DNA of 8,648 bases from Chitinophagaceae bacterium (GTDB lineage: Bacteria; Bacteroidota; Bacteroidia; Chitinophagales; Chitinophagaceae), in the NCBI GenBank assembly GCA_020846105.1, contig JADLEN010000201.1:1-8648 (forward strand), in the 5' to 3' direction. The translations under genes were made by a program, and so were the position numbers. Shown piece after piece: positions 1-6,494 of the stretch. A model generated the notes under the pieces. The model saw nothing but the letters and a program-made list of their open reading frames with translations. It had not been told where the DNA came from and did not search any database. How positions within the stretch are numbered: position 1 is the stretch's first letter; every line of letters begins with the position of its first letter.

Positions 1-1288
1 AGCAAATGGCGGAACTGATATTTTTGTTTCGAAATTTGATACTGCAGGCAATTTTTTATGGGCAAATGGGCTTGGTGGGCCAGGTACAGATGGGGCAAGA
101 GGGGTAGTTTGCGACAATAACGATAATGTATTTGTAACGGGCAACTTTGGTGATACAGTAGATTTTGACCTTACGGTAGATGAAGCAATTCTGAGGTCAA
201 AAGGAAAATCTGATATCTTTTTGCTCAAGTTAAATGCTGGAGGTAATTGCAAATGGGTAAAACAAATGGGTGGCGCCCAGTCTGACTCTGCAACAGCAAT
301 AGCCCTAGATGCCAACAAGAATATTATTATCACCGGCAATTTTGGAGACACTGCCGATTTTGACCCAGATGTTAGCGAAGCATTGCTTTACAGCAAAGGT
401 GTAGGTGATGTTTATATTGCAAAATATGACCCTGATGGAAATTACATTTGGGCCAACAGTATGCAAGGTGCCAAAAATGATATGGCAAATGCTATTATTA
501 CAGACAATGCCAGTAACATATATACCACGGGTAGTTTTAGAGACACTTTAACGGTAAATGCTGCTGGCAGTAAGCTGTTTGCAAAAGCTTTTTATGACGA
601 TGCTTATATTGCCAAGCACGACTCCATGGGCAATCTTGTTTGGGCCAAGCAATTTACCTGCACGGGCTCGGTAATCAATAAAAGCATTGATTTAGACAAC
701 GACGATAACGTATTTCTTACAGGATACTACACTGGCAAAACCGACTTTGACCCCTCAGCAGACTCTTTTGATCTTATTGCCAACTCCTATTACTACGACC
801 TATTTGTAAGCAAGCTTAATAATACGGGTGGCTTTGAATGGGCCTTTGGCTATGGCGGTGCTTATGCCGATTTGGGCAACTCCATTTCGGTAAATAATGC
901 AAATTCTATTTTTGTTACCGGAGCATTTAATGGTACTGTCGATTTTGACCCTACAGCAGGTACATCTTGGTTAAATTCAAATGGCCATGATGATGTATTT
1001 ATCATGAAACTCGAAAATTACTCACTCGGTATCACTAGCCCTTTAACTTCGGGAGGTTCATTTCACATTTCGCCTAACCCTTCTTCTGGAATATTCAATA
1101 TCAAATTTCCTACAAACGAGCTACACCAAGTTGCCGTTTACGACCTATTAGGCAATGAGGTATTAATGCATCATTCCGCTAAAAACATGCTAAACTTCGA
1201 TTTAAGCAATCAGGCAAGCGGTATGTATTTTGTAAAAGTTTGGAGCAAGGGCCAGCTCATTGGCACAAGTAAATTATTGAAACAATAA
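1..1288 (+). CDS. T9SS-secreted beta-propeller-type repeat protein (3' part, 5' end outside window)
   Basis: The reading frame is open from base 2 to the TAA at 1286-1288 (428 codons), so this is the C-terminal part of a larger protein. The TTG at 221 is not a credible start because the same repeat pattern is already present upstream of it. The protein is a series of repeats of roughly 50 residues with the pattern (V/I/L)TG-F-G-T-DFDP...DxFxxKxxxxGxxxWA. At least five copies are visible, like SBBP/beta-propeller repeats, which suggests an extracellular or cell-surface solenoid or propeller. The last ~75 residues (from about 1060) have the T9SS type A sorting-domain pattern: ISPNPSSGIFNI, VYDLLGNEV, then SGMYFVKV and a basic end. 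This domain normally directs export across the outer membrane by the type IX system and is cleaved off or anchored. Ligand or enzymatic role is not visible. The call of secretion is firm; the function is open. Confidence 0.88.
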   Translation, partial: ANGGTDIFVSKFDTAGNFLWANGLGGPGTDGARGVVCDNNDNVFVTGNFGDTVDFDLTVDEAILRSKGKSDIFLLKLNAGGNCKWVKQMGGAQSDSATAIALDANKNIIITGNFGDTADFDPDVSEALLYSKGVGDVYIAKYDPDGNYIWANSMQGAKNDMANAIITDNASNIYTTGSFRDTLTVNAAGSKLFAKAFYDDAYIAKHDSMGNLVWAKQFTCTGSVINKSIDLDNDDNVFLTGYYTGKTDFDPSADSFDLIANSYYYDLFVSKLNNTGGFEWAFGYGGAYADLGNSISVNNANSIFVTGAFNGTVDFDPTAGTSWLNSNGHDDVFIMKLENYSLGITSPLTSGGSFHISPNPSSGIFNIKFPTNELHQVAVYDLLGNEVLMHHSAKNMLNFDLSNQASGMYFVKVWSKGQLIGTSKLLKQ

Positions 1289-1313
1289 GCCAAAAATATT
1301 GCACTAAATGCAT

Positions 1314-1343
1314 AAAGCCCAAAGGATCTACTTTGGGCTTTTT
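1314..1343 (+). terminator. Intrinsic terminator after the T9SS repeat protein
   Basis: An 11-bp perfect stem, AAAGCCCAAAG (1314-1324) with CTTTGGGCTTT (1331-1341), has a 6-base loop and runs into TTTTT. It begins 25 bases after the stop codon. It separates the surface-protein gene from gyrA. Confidence 0.85.
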
Positions 1344-1385
1344 GCTGCTATAGTTTTAATAATTCAATGGTAAATTTCAACACGC

Positions 1386-1412
1386 TTTTTTATCCACAAA
1401 ATAGGATAAAAA
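1386..1412. promoter_or_regulatory. Inverted repeat containing a perfect DnaA-box match upstream of gyrA
   Basis: TTTTTATCC (1387-1395) and GGATAAAAA (1404-1412) form a 9-bp perfect inverted repeat around an 8-base spacer. The left arm runs into TTATCCACA (1390-1398), an exact match to the strict DnaA-box consensus. The site lies 42 bases upstream of the -7 box of gyrA. It could be an operator, a DnaA-binding site or a weak hairpin. The sequence is seen; binding is inferred. Confidence 0.4.
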
Positions 1413-1420
1413 GTAGCCGG

Positions 1421-1447
1421 TTTTGCCCTTTAATTATGCTATATTTG
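1421..1447 (+). promoter_or_regulatory. Candidate gyrA promoter (Bacteroidota type)
   Basis: TATATTTG (1440-1447) fits the Bacteroidota -7 consensus TAnnTTTG exactly. TTTTG at 1421-1425 is the only -33-like element nearby, and its spacing of 14 bases is shorter than the usual 19-21, so the -33 assignment is weak. The -7 box ends 34 bases before the gyrA ATG, giving a short leader. No Shine-Dalgarno sequence is seen; the bases just before the start are A/T-rich, as is common in this phylum. Confidence 0.6.
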
Positions 1448-1481
1448 CGCTACTCAAAATTACGTTCCGTAATCATTTAAT

Positions 1482-4181
1482 ATGTCAGACAATACTATAG
1501 ACAACAACGAACAAGCACAACCAGAAAAGTTGCGCATTCAGCCCGTCAATATCGAAGAACAAATGAAGACCGCCTATATCGATTATTCAATGTCGGTAAT
1601 CGTGGGTCGTGCCCTGCCCGATGCGCGTGATGGTCTGAAACCCGTACATCGTCGCGTACTTTTTGCAATGCACGAATTGGGTAATAGCAGCAACAAAGCC
1701 TACAAAAAATCTGCCCGTATTGTGGGTGAGGTTTTGGGTAAATATCACCCGCACGGCGACACCTCGGTGTACGATGCTATGGTGCGTATGGCTCAGCCTT
1801 GGAGTATGCGCTATATGATGGTAGATGGCCAGGGTAACTTTGGCTCGCAAGATGGAGACGGACCAGCCGCAATGCGTTATACCGAAGCACGCCTTCAAAA
1901 GCTTGCCGAAAGTATGCTCGACGATCTTGAAAAAGATACCGTCGATTTCTCGCTCAACTTCGACGATTCGCTGAAAGAACCAACCGTAATGCCCACACGC
2001 GTGCCTACGCTATTGGTCAACGGTTCTTCGGGTATTGCCGTAGGTATGGCTACCAATATGATGCCGCACAACCTTAGCGAAGTCATAGATGGTTGCGTAG
2101 CTTATATAGACAACAACGACATCACCATAGAAGAGCTGATGAAGCACGTAAAAGCGCCCGACTTCCCCACGGGTGGTATCATTTACGGTATCGATGGTAT
2201 CAAAGCCGGTTTCGAGACAGGGCGTGGACGTGTAGTATTGCGTGGCAAGGTAAATGTTGAAACACTCAAAAACGGTAAAGAGCAAATCGTGATTACCGAA
2301 GTGCCTTACCAAGTAAACCGTGATGCCCTTGCCGAGAAAATCGGTAACCTTGTAAACAACAAAGTAATAGAAGGTGTAACCCACGTAGCCAACGAATCTA
2401 ACAAAGACGGAACGCGCCTTGTGGTAGAAATACGCCGCGACGCTGTGGCCCAAGTGGTGATAAATATGCTGTACAAATACAGCGAATTACAAACCTCTTA
2501 TGGTATCAACAACGTTGCTCTTATAGGTGGCAGACCAAAAACGCTCAACCTCAAAGAACTAATCGTAGAATTTATCCGTTTCCGCCACGAAGTGGTGGTG
2601 CGCCGTACGCAGTTTCTCCTTCGCGAAGCAGAAAAAAGAGCCCACATACTCGAAGGCTATATCATTGCCCTTAATAATCTCGACGCAGTTATCAAACTGA
2701 TACGCGAAAGCAATACCCCAGAGATAGCCCGCAACGGCCTTATGGAAAACTTTGCGATGAGCGAGATACAAGCCCGTGCGGTATTGGAGCTTCGCCTCCA
2801 AAGCCTTACCGGTATGCAGATAGAAAAGGTGCGCGAAGAATTTGCAGAGATAATGAAAATGATTGCCGACCTCCAAGACATACTTGCCAACGAAGGCCGC
2901 CGATACGATATTATCAAAGAAGAGCTTGCCGAAGTGAAAAAGAAATTTGGCGACGAGCGCAAATCAGAGATAGACTACGGTGCTAGCGAAATGGATATGT
3001 TAGATATGATAGCCGACGAAGATGTGGTGATAACCATATCGCACCTAGGCTACATAAAACGTACTAGCCAAGCCGACTACCGCGCACAACGCCGTGGTGG
3101 CCGTGGCAGCCGTGGTGGCAAAACCCGCGAAGAAGATTATATCGAGCATCTATTTATCGCCTCTACCCACGACACGCTCCTCATCTTTACCGAAAAAGGA
3201 AGATGCTTTTGGATGCGTGTATACAAGATACCCGAGACCGATAAGAATGCCAAAGGACGTGCCATACAAAACCTAATAATGCTGCCGCCCGACGATAAAA
3301 TACGTACCATTCTAAACGTGCCCAACCTAGAGAAAGAAGAATTTACCGCTGCGCACAACATTGTACTCTGCACCAAGCAAGGCATTATCAAAAAGACTTC
3401 TTTGCAAGATTTCAGCCGCCCACGTAGCAATGGTGTCAATGCCATTACCATTCGCGAAGACGATGTGTTGCTAGAAGCCGCCCTCACAGATGGCAACTCT
3501 TATGTGATGATGGCTGTAAATAGCGGACGTGCCATATGCTTCCCCGAAGAGAAAGTGCGTGCCACAGGCCGCGGCGCTATAGGCGTGTATGGCATAGACA
3601 ACAACGATGGCAAAGACTACGTAATAGGTATGCTTTGCGTAAAGCGCGATGCCCTTACCAAACAAATACTTGTAGTGTCCGAAAAAGGACTCGGCAAGCG
3701 TACGCCATTCCTAGAGCCATTGGCCGAAGGTGCTAATGCCGACGACCTATCCAACACCGTAAAGATTAAAAACGAAGCAGGCGAAGAGATAGATTACCAA
3801 CTGAGCTATCGCGTTACCAACCGTGGTGGCAAAGGGGTAAAAACCATCAACATCACCGAAAAAACAGGTGCACTTGTAGGCTTGCTTGCGGTAGAAGAAA
3901 AAGACGATTTGATGATTACCTGCAAGTCGGGCATCACCATCCGTATGAAGGTGGCGAATATACGCGAGGCAGGCCGTGCCACACAAGGCGTGAAGCTTAT
4001 AAACATAGACGATAGCGACCAAATAGCAGCCCTTGCCAGCATAGACGAGCAAGACGAAGAAGAAGAATTTGACGAGAACGGCGATGCGATAAGCCCCTCC
4101 CCAACCCTCCCCGAAGGAGAGGGAGATGGTTTCATAGCACCAGATGCAACAGAAACAACTGAGGCTACCGAAGAAGAATAA
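1482..4181 (+). CDS. gyrA: DNA gyrase subunit A
   Basis: GyrA is the DNA-cleaving and rejoining subunit of the A2B2 type IIA topoisomerase that introduces negative supercoils using ATP bound by GyrB. The N-terminal breakage-reunion domain shows [20 protein letters not shown] (32-51), KPVHRR (53-58), and the active-site tyrosine Y133 in [10 protein letters not shown]. The quinolone region reads [10 protein letters not shown] (89-98): T94 and D98 correspond to E. coli S83 and D87. A GyrA box, QRRGGRG, at 536-542 distinguishes it from ParC. The C-terminal DNA-wrapping pinwheel follows and ends in an acidic tail ([14 protein letters not shown] and a Thr/Glu-rich end). At 899 aa it is slightly longer than E. 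coli GyrA (875). Part of the extra length (871-881) is encoded by a palindromic repeat. The gene stands alone between two terminators with its own promoter; gyrB is not in the window. The start is fixed by the ATG just before the conserved domain and by the promoter spacing. Confidence 0.98.
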   Translation: MSDNTIDNNEQAQPEKLRIQPVNIEEQMKTAYIDYSMSVIVGRALPDARDGLKPVHRRVLFAMHELGNSSNKAYKKSARIVGEVLGKYHPHGDTSVYDAMVRMAQPWSMRYMMVDGQGNFGSQDGDGPAAMRYTEARLQKLAESMLDDLEKDTVDFSLNFDDSLKEPTVMPTRVPTLLVNGSSGIAVGMATNMMPHNLSEVIDGCVAYIDNNDITIEELMKHVKAPDFPTGGIIYGIDGIKAGFETGRGRVVLRGKVNVETLKNGKEQIVITEVPYQVNRDALAEKIGNLVNNKVIEGVTHVANESNKDGTRLVVEIRRDAVAQVVINMLYKYSELQTSYGINNVALIGGRPKTLNLKELIVEFIRFRHEVVVRRTQFLLREAEKRAHILEGYIIALNNLDAVIKLIRESNTPEIARNGLMENFAMSEIQARAVLELRLQSLTGMQIEKVREEFAEIMKMIADLQDILANEGRRYDIIKEELAEVKKKFGDERKSEIDYGASEMDMLDMIADEDVVITISHLGYIKRTSQADYRAQRRGGRGSRGGKTREEDYIEHLFIASTHDTLLIFTEKGRCFWMRVYKIPETDKNAKGRAIQNLIMLPPDDKIRTILNVPNLEKEEFTAAHNIVLCTKQGIIKKTSLQDFSRPRSNGVNAITIREDDVLLEAALTDGNSYVMMAVNSGRAICFPEEKVRATGRGAIGVYGIDNNDGKDYVIGMLCVKRDALTKQILVVSEKGLGKRTPFLEPLAEGANADDLSNTVKIKNEAGEEIDYQLSYRVTNRGGKGVKTINITEKTGALVGLLAVEEKDDLMITCKSGITIRMKVANIREAGRATQGVKLINIDDSDQIAALASIDEQDEEEEFDENGDAISPSPTLPEGEGDGFIAPDATETTEATEEE
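4093..4127. repeat. Palindromic C-rich/G-rich repeat inside the 3' end of gyrA
   Basis: Two C-rich runs are followed by a G-rich run. CCCTCCCC (4105-4112) and GGAGAGGG (4116-4123) fold over a GAA loop with one mismatch. It is translated as [11 protein letters not shown] (GyrA 871-881), between the Asp/Glu-rich tail and the Thr/Glu-rich end. On the other strand it would read [11 protein letters not shown]. Peptides of this kind are familiar to me as read-through of short dispersed palindromes in Bacteroidota proteins; this is recollection, not a search. Composition differs sharply from the surrounding gene. Confidence 0.6.
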
Positions 4182-4202
4182 ACACCAAAGTTTTGAAAGA
4201 CA

Positions 4203-4244
4203 AAAACACCCACAAGACCATCGTTTTGTGGGTGTTTTATTTTG
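4203..4244 (+). terminator. Intrinsic terminator of gyrA
   Basis: AAAACACCCACAA (4203-4215) pairs perfectly over 13 bp with TTGTGGGTGTTTT (4226-4238). The loop is 10 bases and the stem is followed by ATTTTG. It lies 21 bases after the gyrA stop. The A-rich 5' arm could let it act weakly in the other direction too. Confidence 0.88.
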
Positions 4245-4269
4245 CGTAATATTTGGGGGCGTGCTAAAG

Positions 4270-4335
4270 CACCGGGCTATCACTCCTATCTTTTGCCTGA
4301 AAAAGGCAAAAGGATATCCGCTCTATCCCTCGCCC
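4270..4335 (+). repeat. Hairpin intergenic repeat, copy A
   Basis: The core CTTTTGCCT (4290-4298) pairs with AGGCAAAAG (4304-4312) over a GAAAA loop. It is flanked by GGGCTATCACTCCTATC on the left and GATATCCGCTCTATCCCTCGCCC on the right, so GGGC and GCCC can close the whole element. The same arrangement is found in inverted orientation at 5858-5923, which shows that this is a dispersed repeat family and not gyrA trailer sequence. No T-run follows the hairpin, so it is not a standard terminator. Confidence 0.7.
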
Positions 4336-4496
4336 TTGTGGTGGAAAACTAACCACAAAGCACACAAAGAAAAAAGGCACAAAGCTCGCTAAGCCTTTTT
4401 TATACCAGTACAACATCCTATTTACACCATTCGTTATACTCCAAAGGTCTTTGTGCATCTTTGTGAAAAAGCTTCGTGCCCATTGTGGTGGAAAAC
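4336..4496. repeat. CACAAAG-type inverted-repeat element bracketed by a 14-bp direct repeat
   Basis: The left half (4351-4384) holds ACCACAAAG, CACACAAAG and GGCACAAAG. The right half (4449-4491) holds the complements CTTTGTGCAT, CTTTGTG and a degenerate TTCGTGCCCATTGTGGTGG. The halves therefore form a long imperfect inverted repeat. TTGTGGTGGAAAAC occurs identically at 4336-4349 and 4483-4496, as a 14-bp direct repeat 147 bp apart. A further hairpin, AAAAAAGGC (4370-4378) with GCCTTTTTT (4393-4401), sits in the left half. No open reading frame of interest lies inside. This could be a small non-autonomous repeat; its mobility is only inferred. Confidence 0.55.
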
Positions 4497-4498
4497 GC

Positions 4499-4640
4499 AA
4501 ATACACTTGTATTTACTCGTCTGCTACATCTCCGGCCTATAAATACACTTGTATTTACTCGTCGGCTACATCTCCGACCTATAAATACACTTGTATTTAC
4601 TCGTCGGCTACATCCCCGACCTATAAATACAGTTGTATTT
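4499..4640. repeat. 42-bp tandem repeat, three full copies and one partial copy
   Basis: The units are 4499-4540, 4541-4582 and 4583-4624, followed by a 16-base partial unit at 4625-4640. Each unit begins with the near-palindrome AAATACACTTGTATTT. Its second half holds GTCGG-CTACATCT-CCGAC, a 5-bp stem with an 8-base loop (units 2 and 3; the unit 1 stem is degraded). Units 2 and 3 differ at a single base (T/C in the hairpin loop), and unit 1 differs at a few more, so the amplification is recent. Being a multiple of three, the array leaves frames open without coding evidence. There are no unique spacers, so it is not a CRISPR array. Confidence 0.9.
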
Positions 4641-4672
4641 GCCTTTCAGAAAAAATATTTTTTAAGAAACAC

Positions 4673-4703
4673 TTTGTTTTTCCAAAAATACTACTAACCT
4701 TTA
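4673..4703 (+). promoter_or_regulatory. Possible promoter for the 317-aa gene
   Basis: TTTG (4673-4676) lies 18 bases before TAACCTTTA (4695-4703), which only partly fits the -7 pattern TAnnTTTG. The spacing is near normal for Bacteroidota. The leader to the ATG at 4747 would be about 40 bases and is A/T-rich without a Shine-Dalgarno sequence. The upstream tandem repeat ends 32 bases before the -33 element. Weak call. Confidence 0.3.
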
Positions 4704-4746
4704 TAGTGAATTTAAAACCATTCATTCACTCAAAAAATTATTTCTT

Positions 4747-5700
4747 ATGTCACGTCCTTGGACCTACCTCGTCAACACATTCGAATCTGTAACCGCAGAC
4801 AGTTATCGCCTAGCCAAAAAACTTGGCGACCGCACAATCCTCGATTTGGCCAACAACATTGCCAACCCCTATATGGCAGACCTGCACGCCAATCTGCTGC
4901 CACACGTAGCCACCTACAACACGCAATATATGAAGTGGAAGGGCGAAATAGGGGCACAAAAATCTACCACTTCGGGGCTTACTGTGTTGCTAAAAACACT
5001 TAGTAGCGAAAAAATTGCCCGTTGGGATATTCAAATACAAGTCCTTTATCCGCAAGGCAGCAACGAGTATATTTTGCTTTTGCCCTATAGGCGCGCACCA
5101 TTTCAGCACGGTAGTCAGGAAGATAGAATATCTGCAGTAGGCTCTTTGGGCATGATGCTTGAGGGCAAGCAGCAACTGGCTGCTACCAAGGCAGAGGTAG
5201 ATGCATTTTTTGCAACGCTTACCAATAGCTTCGATACGCAAAAGCAAAAGCTGAACCAAACCACGATGAACAGCACTGCGCTAGATGCAGCACGCGAAGC
5301 GGTATGTGTAGAAATGTATTATACACTTGCTATGCTCATGGCGTATTACAAAACCAACCCAGCAGCTGCGGCAGCTTTCTTTGATGTAGAAAGCATCCGC
5401 AACCACGAGCAAACAACGTTTAACGGCACGGTATACGGTGCCGAGCTAAAATTGGCAATGACGCACACATTTATTCTTGGCGAAGAAGTAAGACTTGTAA
5501 ACCGTGGCAACCACGATTTGCGTTTTGCGCTCTGCACCGAGGCCAATGATGCAATAGGGCAGCCATCGGTATTGGTAGCGGCAGGCAATGAAACTATTGT
5601 ACGCGCCGAAGAGCTTGGCGATGTGGCTACTCAAAGGTACCTGAAGGTAGAAAACCTGGCTCCTGCAGAGGATGGAAAATATACCATTATGCTACTGTAG
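4747..5700 (+). CDS. Uncharacterised 317-aa protein
   Basis: I cannot assign a named family. The ATG at 4747 is the first in frame after the A/T-rich leader, and the TAG at 5698-5700 is followed directly by a terminator, so it is a single-gene unit. There is no signal peptide and no membrane segment, so it is likely cytoplasmic. Residues 1-90 look mostly helical. A distinctive block at about 90-120 reads ARWDIQIQVLYPQGSNEYIL then LLPYRRAPFQHGSQEDRI. Residues 150-215 look helical, with an Ala-rich stretch (NPAAAAAFFDVESIR). The last ~100 residues look beta-rich (TFILGEEVRLVNRGNHDLRF..., YLKVENLAPAEDGKYTIML) and resemble a small beta-sandwich end domain. I recall similar hypothetical proteins with a WDI-QxVYPQG and LLPxRRxPFQ-like block in other Bacteroidota, without a known role. 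No catalytic motif is visible. The reading frame itself is well supported by composition and context. Confidence 0.8.
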   Translation: MSRPWTYLVNTFESVTADSYRLAKKLGDRTILDLANNIANPYMADLHANLLPHVATYNTQYMKWKGEIGAQKSTTSGLTVLLKTLSSEKIARWDIQIQVLYPQGSNEYILLLPYRRAPFQHGSQEDRISAVGSLGMMLEGKQQLAATKAEVDAFFATLTNSFDTQKQKLNQTTMNSTALDAAREAVCVEMYYTLAMLMAYYKTNPAAAAAFFDVESIRNHEQTTFNGTVYGAELKLAMTHTFILGEEVRLVNRGNHDLRFALCTEANDAIGQPSVLVAAGNETIVRAEELGDVATQRYLKVENLAPAEDGKYTIMLL

Positions 5701-5707
5701 ATAATAT

Positions 5708-5775
5708 GGCTAATGTGATAAATGTGGGGAATGTGGGCAACACATTCTCCACATTTTTTTTTGCACATTTAGCCA
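5708..5775. terminator. Long nested hairpin terminator after the 317-aa gene
   Basis: The inner stem is AATGTGGGGAATGTG (5721-5735) with CACATTCTCCACATT (5741-5755): 15 positions, 14 Watson-Crick pairs and one G-U, with a GGCAA loop and a run of nine T from 5754. An outer stem, GGCTAATGTG (5708-5717) with CACATTTAGCC (5765-5775), can form around it with one bulge. It lies between convergent genes, but the minus-strand side ends in only short T runs, so it mainly serves the plus strand. Confidence 0.85.
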
Positions 5776-5857
5776 CATTTTTTTGGATAAATGGCTGTCT
5801 TGCGCGCGGCTTGCCACTTGGGTAGCAAAGCTTAATAGTAGGATAAAAGCTTCATCT

Positions 5858-5923
5858 GCGCCAGATGGTAGCGGCTATCCTTTGCCCCTTTTTCGGGGCA
5901 AAGATAGTAGCGGACAGCTGGGG
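5858..5923 (-). repeat. Hairpin intergenic repeat, copy B (inverted relative to copy A)
   Basis: Read on the minus strand it has the same order as copy A: CAGCTGTCCGCTACTATC, then the hairpin CTTTGCCCC/GGGGCAAAG (plus-strand arms 5880-5888 and 5895-5903) over a GAAAAA loop, then GATAGCCGCTACCATCTGGC. The stem bases differ from copy A but remain paired, so the structure is conserved while the sequence changes. A further small hairpin, CATCTG/CAGATG (5853-5858 and 5862-5867), adjoins it. Confidence 0.65.
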
Positions 5924-5987
5924 TACCAAAGCTTTACGAAGGAGGCGAAAGCTTTATCGCCCAAAAAAAAAAGGGTAGGCTGGGGCG
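5924..5987. other. Spacer downstream of kdsC with a poly-A run
   Basis: AAAGCTTTACG (5928-5938) is nearly repeated as AAAGCTTTATCG (5948-5959). GGCGA/TCGCC-type pairing at 5944-5961 is followed on the plus strand by a run of ten A (5963-5972). On the minus strand this run is a T-tract about 15 bases after the kdsC stop, but no stable stem precedes it. I see no standard terminator for the minus-strand genes. Confidence 0.35.
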
Positions 5988-6491
5988 CTAGGCTATGGGC
6001 CAGTGGCCGCGTAGTTTTAGTACTTTTTGTATCACGTCTCTTACACAGCCGGCACCACCCTTGATGGGGGATATGTAGTGGGCTATGGCTTTGATTTCGG
6101 TGGCAGCATCGGCAGGGCAGGTGGCTAGGCCGCAGAGTTGCATGGCGGCGTGGTCTGGTATATCGTCGCCCATGTATAGGGTGTGGGCGGCTGGTATTTG
6201 GTGCTTGTGTAGTAGCTGTTGCAGCAGGGTGGCTTTGTTGGGCACGGCTATGTGTATTTCGGTAACGCCCAGCTTGCGCAGGCGCAGGCCGGGTGCTTCT
6301 TGGCGGCCACCGCTTATCACCCATATGTTGTAGCCTTGCTGTATGGCTAGCTGGGTGGCGTATCCGTCGCGGATGTTCATGCTGCGTAGTAGGTCGCCGG
6401 TGTCGGTTACTAGTAGTTGGCTGTTGGTCATTACGCCGTCTATGTCTAGCACAAAGGTGCTGATGTGGGCAAAGCGTTGGAGGATGTTCAT
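5988..6491 (-). CDS. kdsC: KdsC-like HAD phosphatase (3-deoxy-D-manno-octulosonate 8-phosphate phosphatase)
   Basis: KdsC hydrolyses Kdo 8-phosphate to Kdo in the cytoplasm, a step in making the inner core of lipopolysaccharide. The 167-aa length fits this cap-less HAD subfamily (IIIA), whose members work as tetramers. HAD motif I is DIDGVMT with D16 (nucleophile) and D18 (acid/base). Motif II is VISGGR (S60), slightly different from the common ITGR/ISGR. Motif III is K86 in AVPNKATLL. Motif IV is YMGDDIPD (D109, D110, D113). The C-terminal SPIKGGAGCVRDVIQKVL matches the tail that closes over the neighbouring active site. It starts 3 bases after the iscX stop, so it is co-transcribed with iscX and fdx. 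No other Kdo gene is in the window, so a related sugar-phosphate phosphatase cannot be fully excluded. Confidence 0.85.
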   Translation of the reverse strand: MNILQRFAHISTFVLDIDGVMTNSQLLVTDTGDLLRSMNIRDGYATQLAIQQGYNIWVISGGRQEAPGLRLRKLGVTEIHIAVPNKATLLQQLLHKHQIPAAHTLYMGDDIPDHAAMQLCGLATCPADAATEIKAIAHYISPIKGGAGCVRDVIQKVLKLRGHWPIA

Positions 6492-6494
6492 GGC

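Noticed and set aside
221..1288. TTG at 221 as the start of the first gene
   Set aside because: The frame continues to the left edge with the same repeat pattern (GNFGDTVDFD at about 140-170), so the gene is truncated by the window.
3747..4283. 178-aa minus-strand open frame opposite the gyrA 3' end
   Set aside because: It lies antisense to a clear gyrA, covers the terminator and the palindromic repeat, and shows no domain.
4499..4640. Possible CRISPR array
   Set aside because: The units are contiguous with no unique spacers, and the whole 42-bp period is conserved. No cas gene is in the window.
4451..4792. A 113-aa open frame (and a 73-aa one at 4476-4697) encoding 14-residue repeats across the 42-bp array
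   Set aside because: The frames are open only because 42 is a multiple of three. The sequence is a palindromic non-coding repeat, the frame runs over the promoter region and into the start of the 317-aa gene, and the encoded peptide has no protein-like composition outside the repeat.
5944..5972. Terminator for the minus-strand genes at the poly-A run
   Set aside because: On the minus strand the T-tract comes before the small GGCGA/TCGCC hairpin and not after it, so the order is wrong for an intrinsic terminator.
5783..6064. 93-aa plus-strand open frame after the 317-aa gene
   Set aside because: It runs through repeat copy B, a poly-A run and the antisense of kdsC, with no promoter-like or domain evidence.
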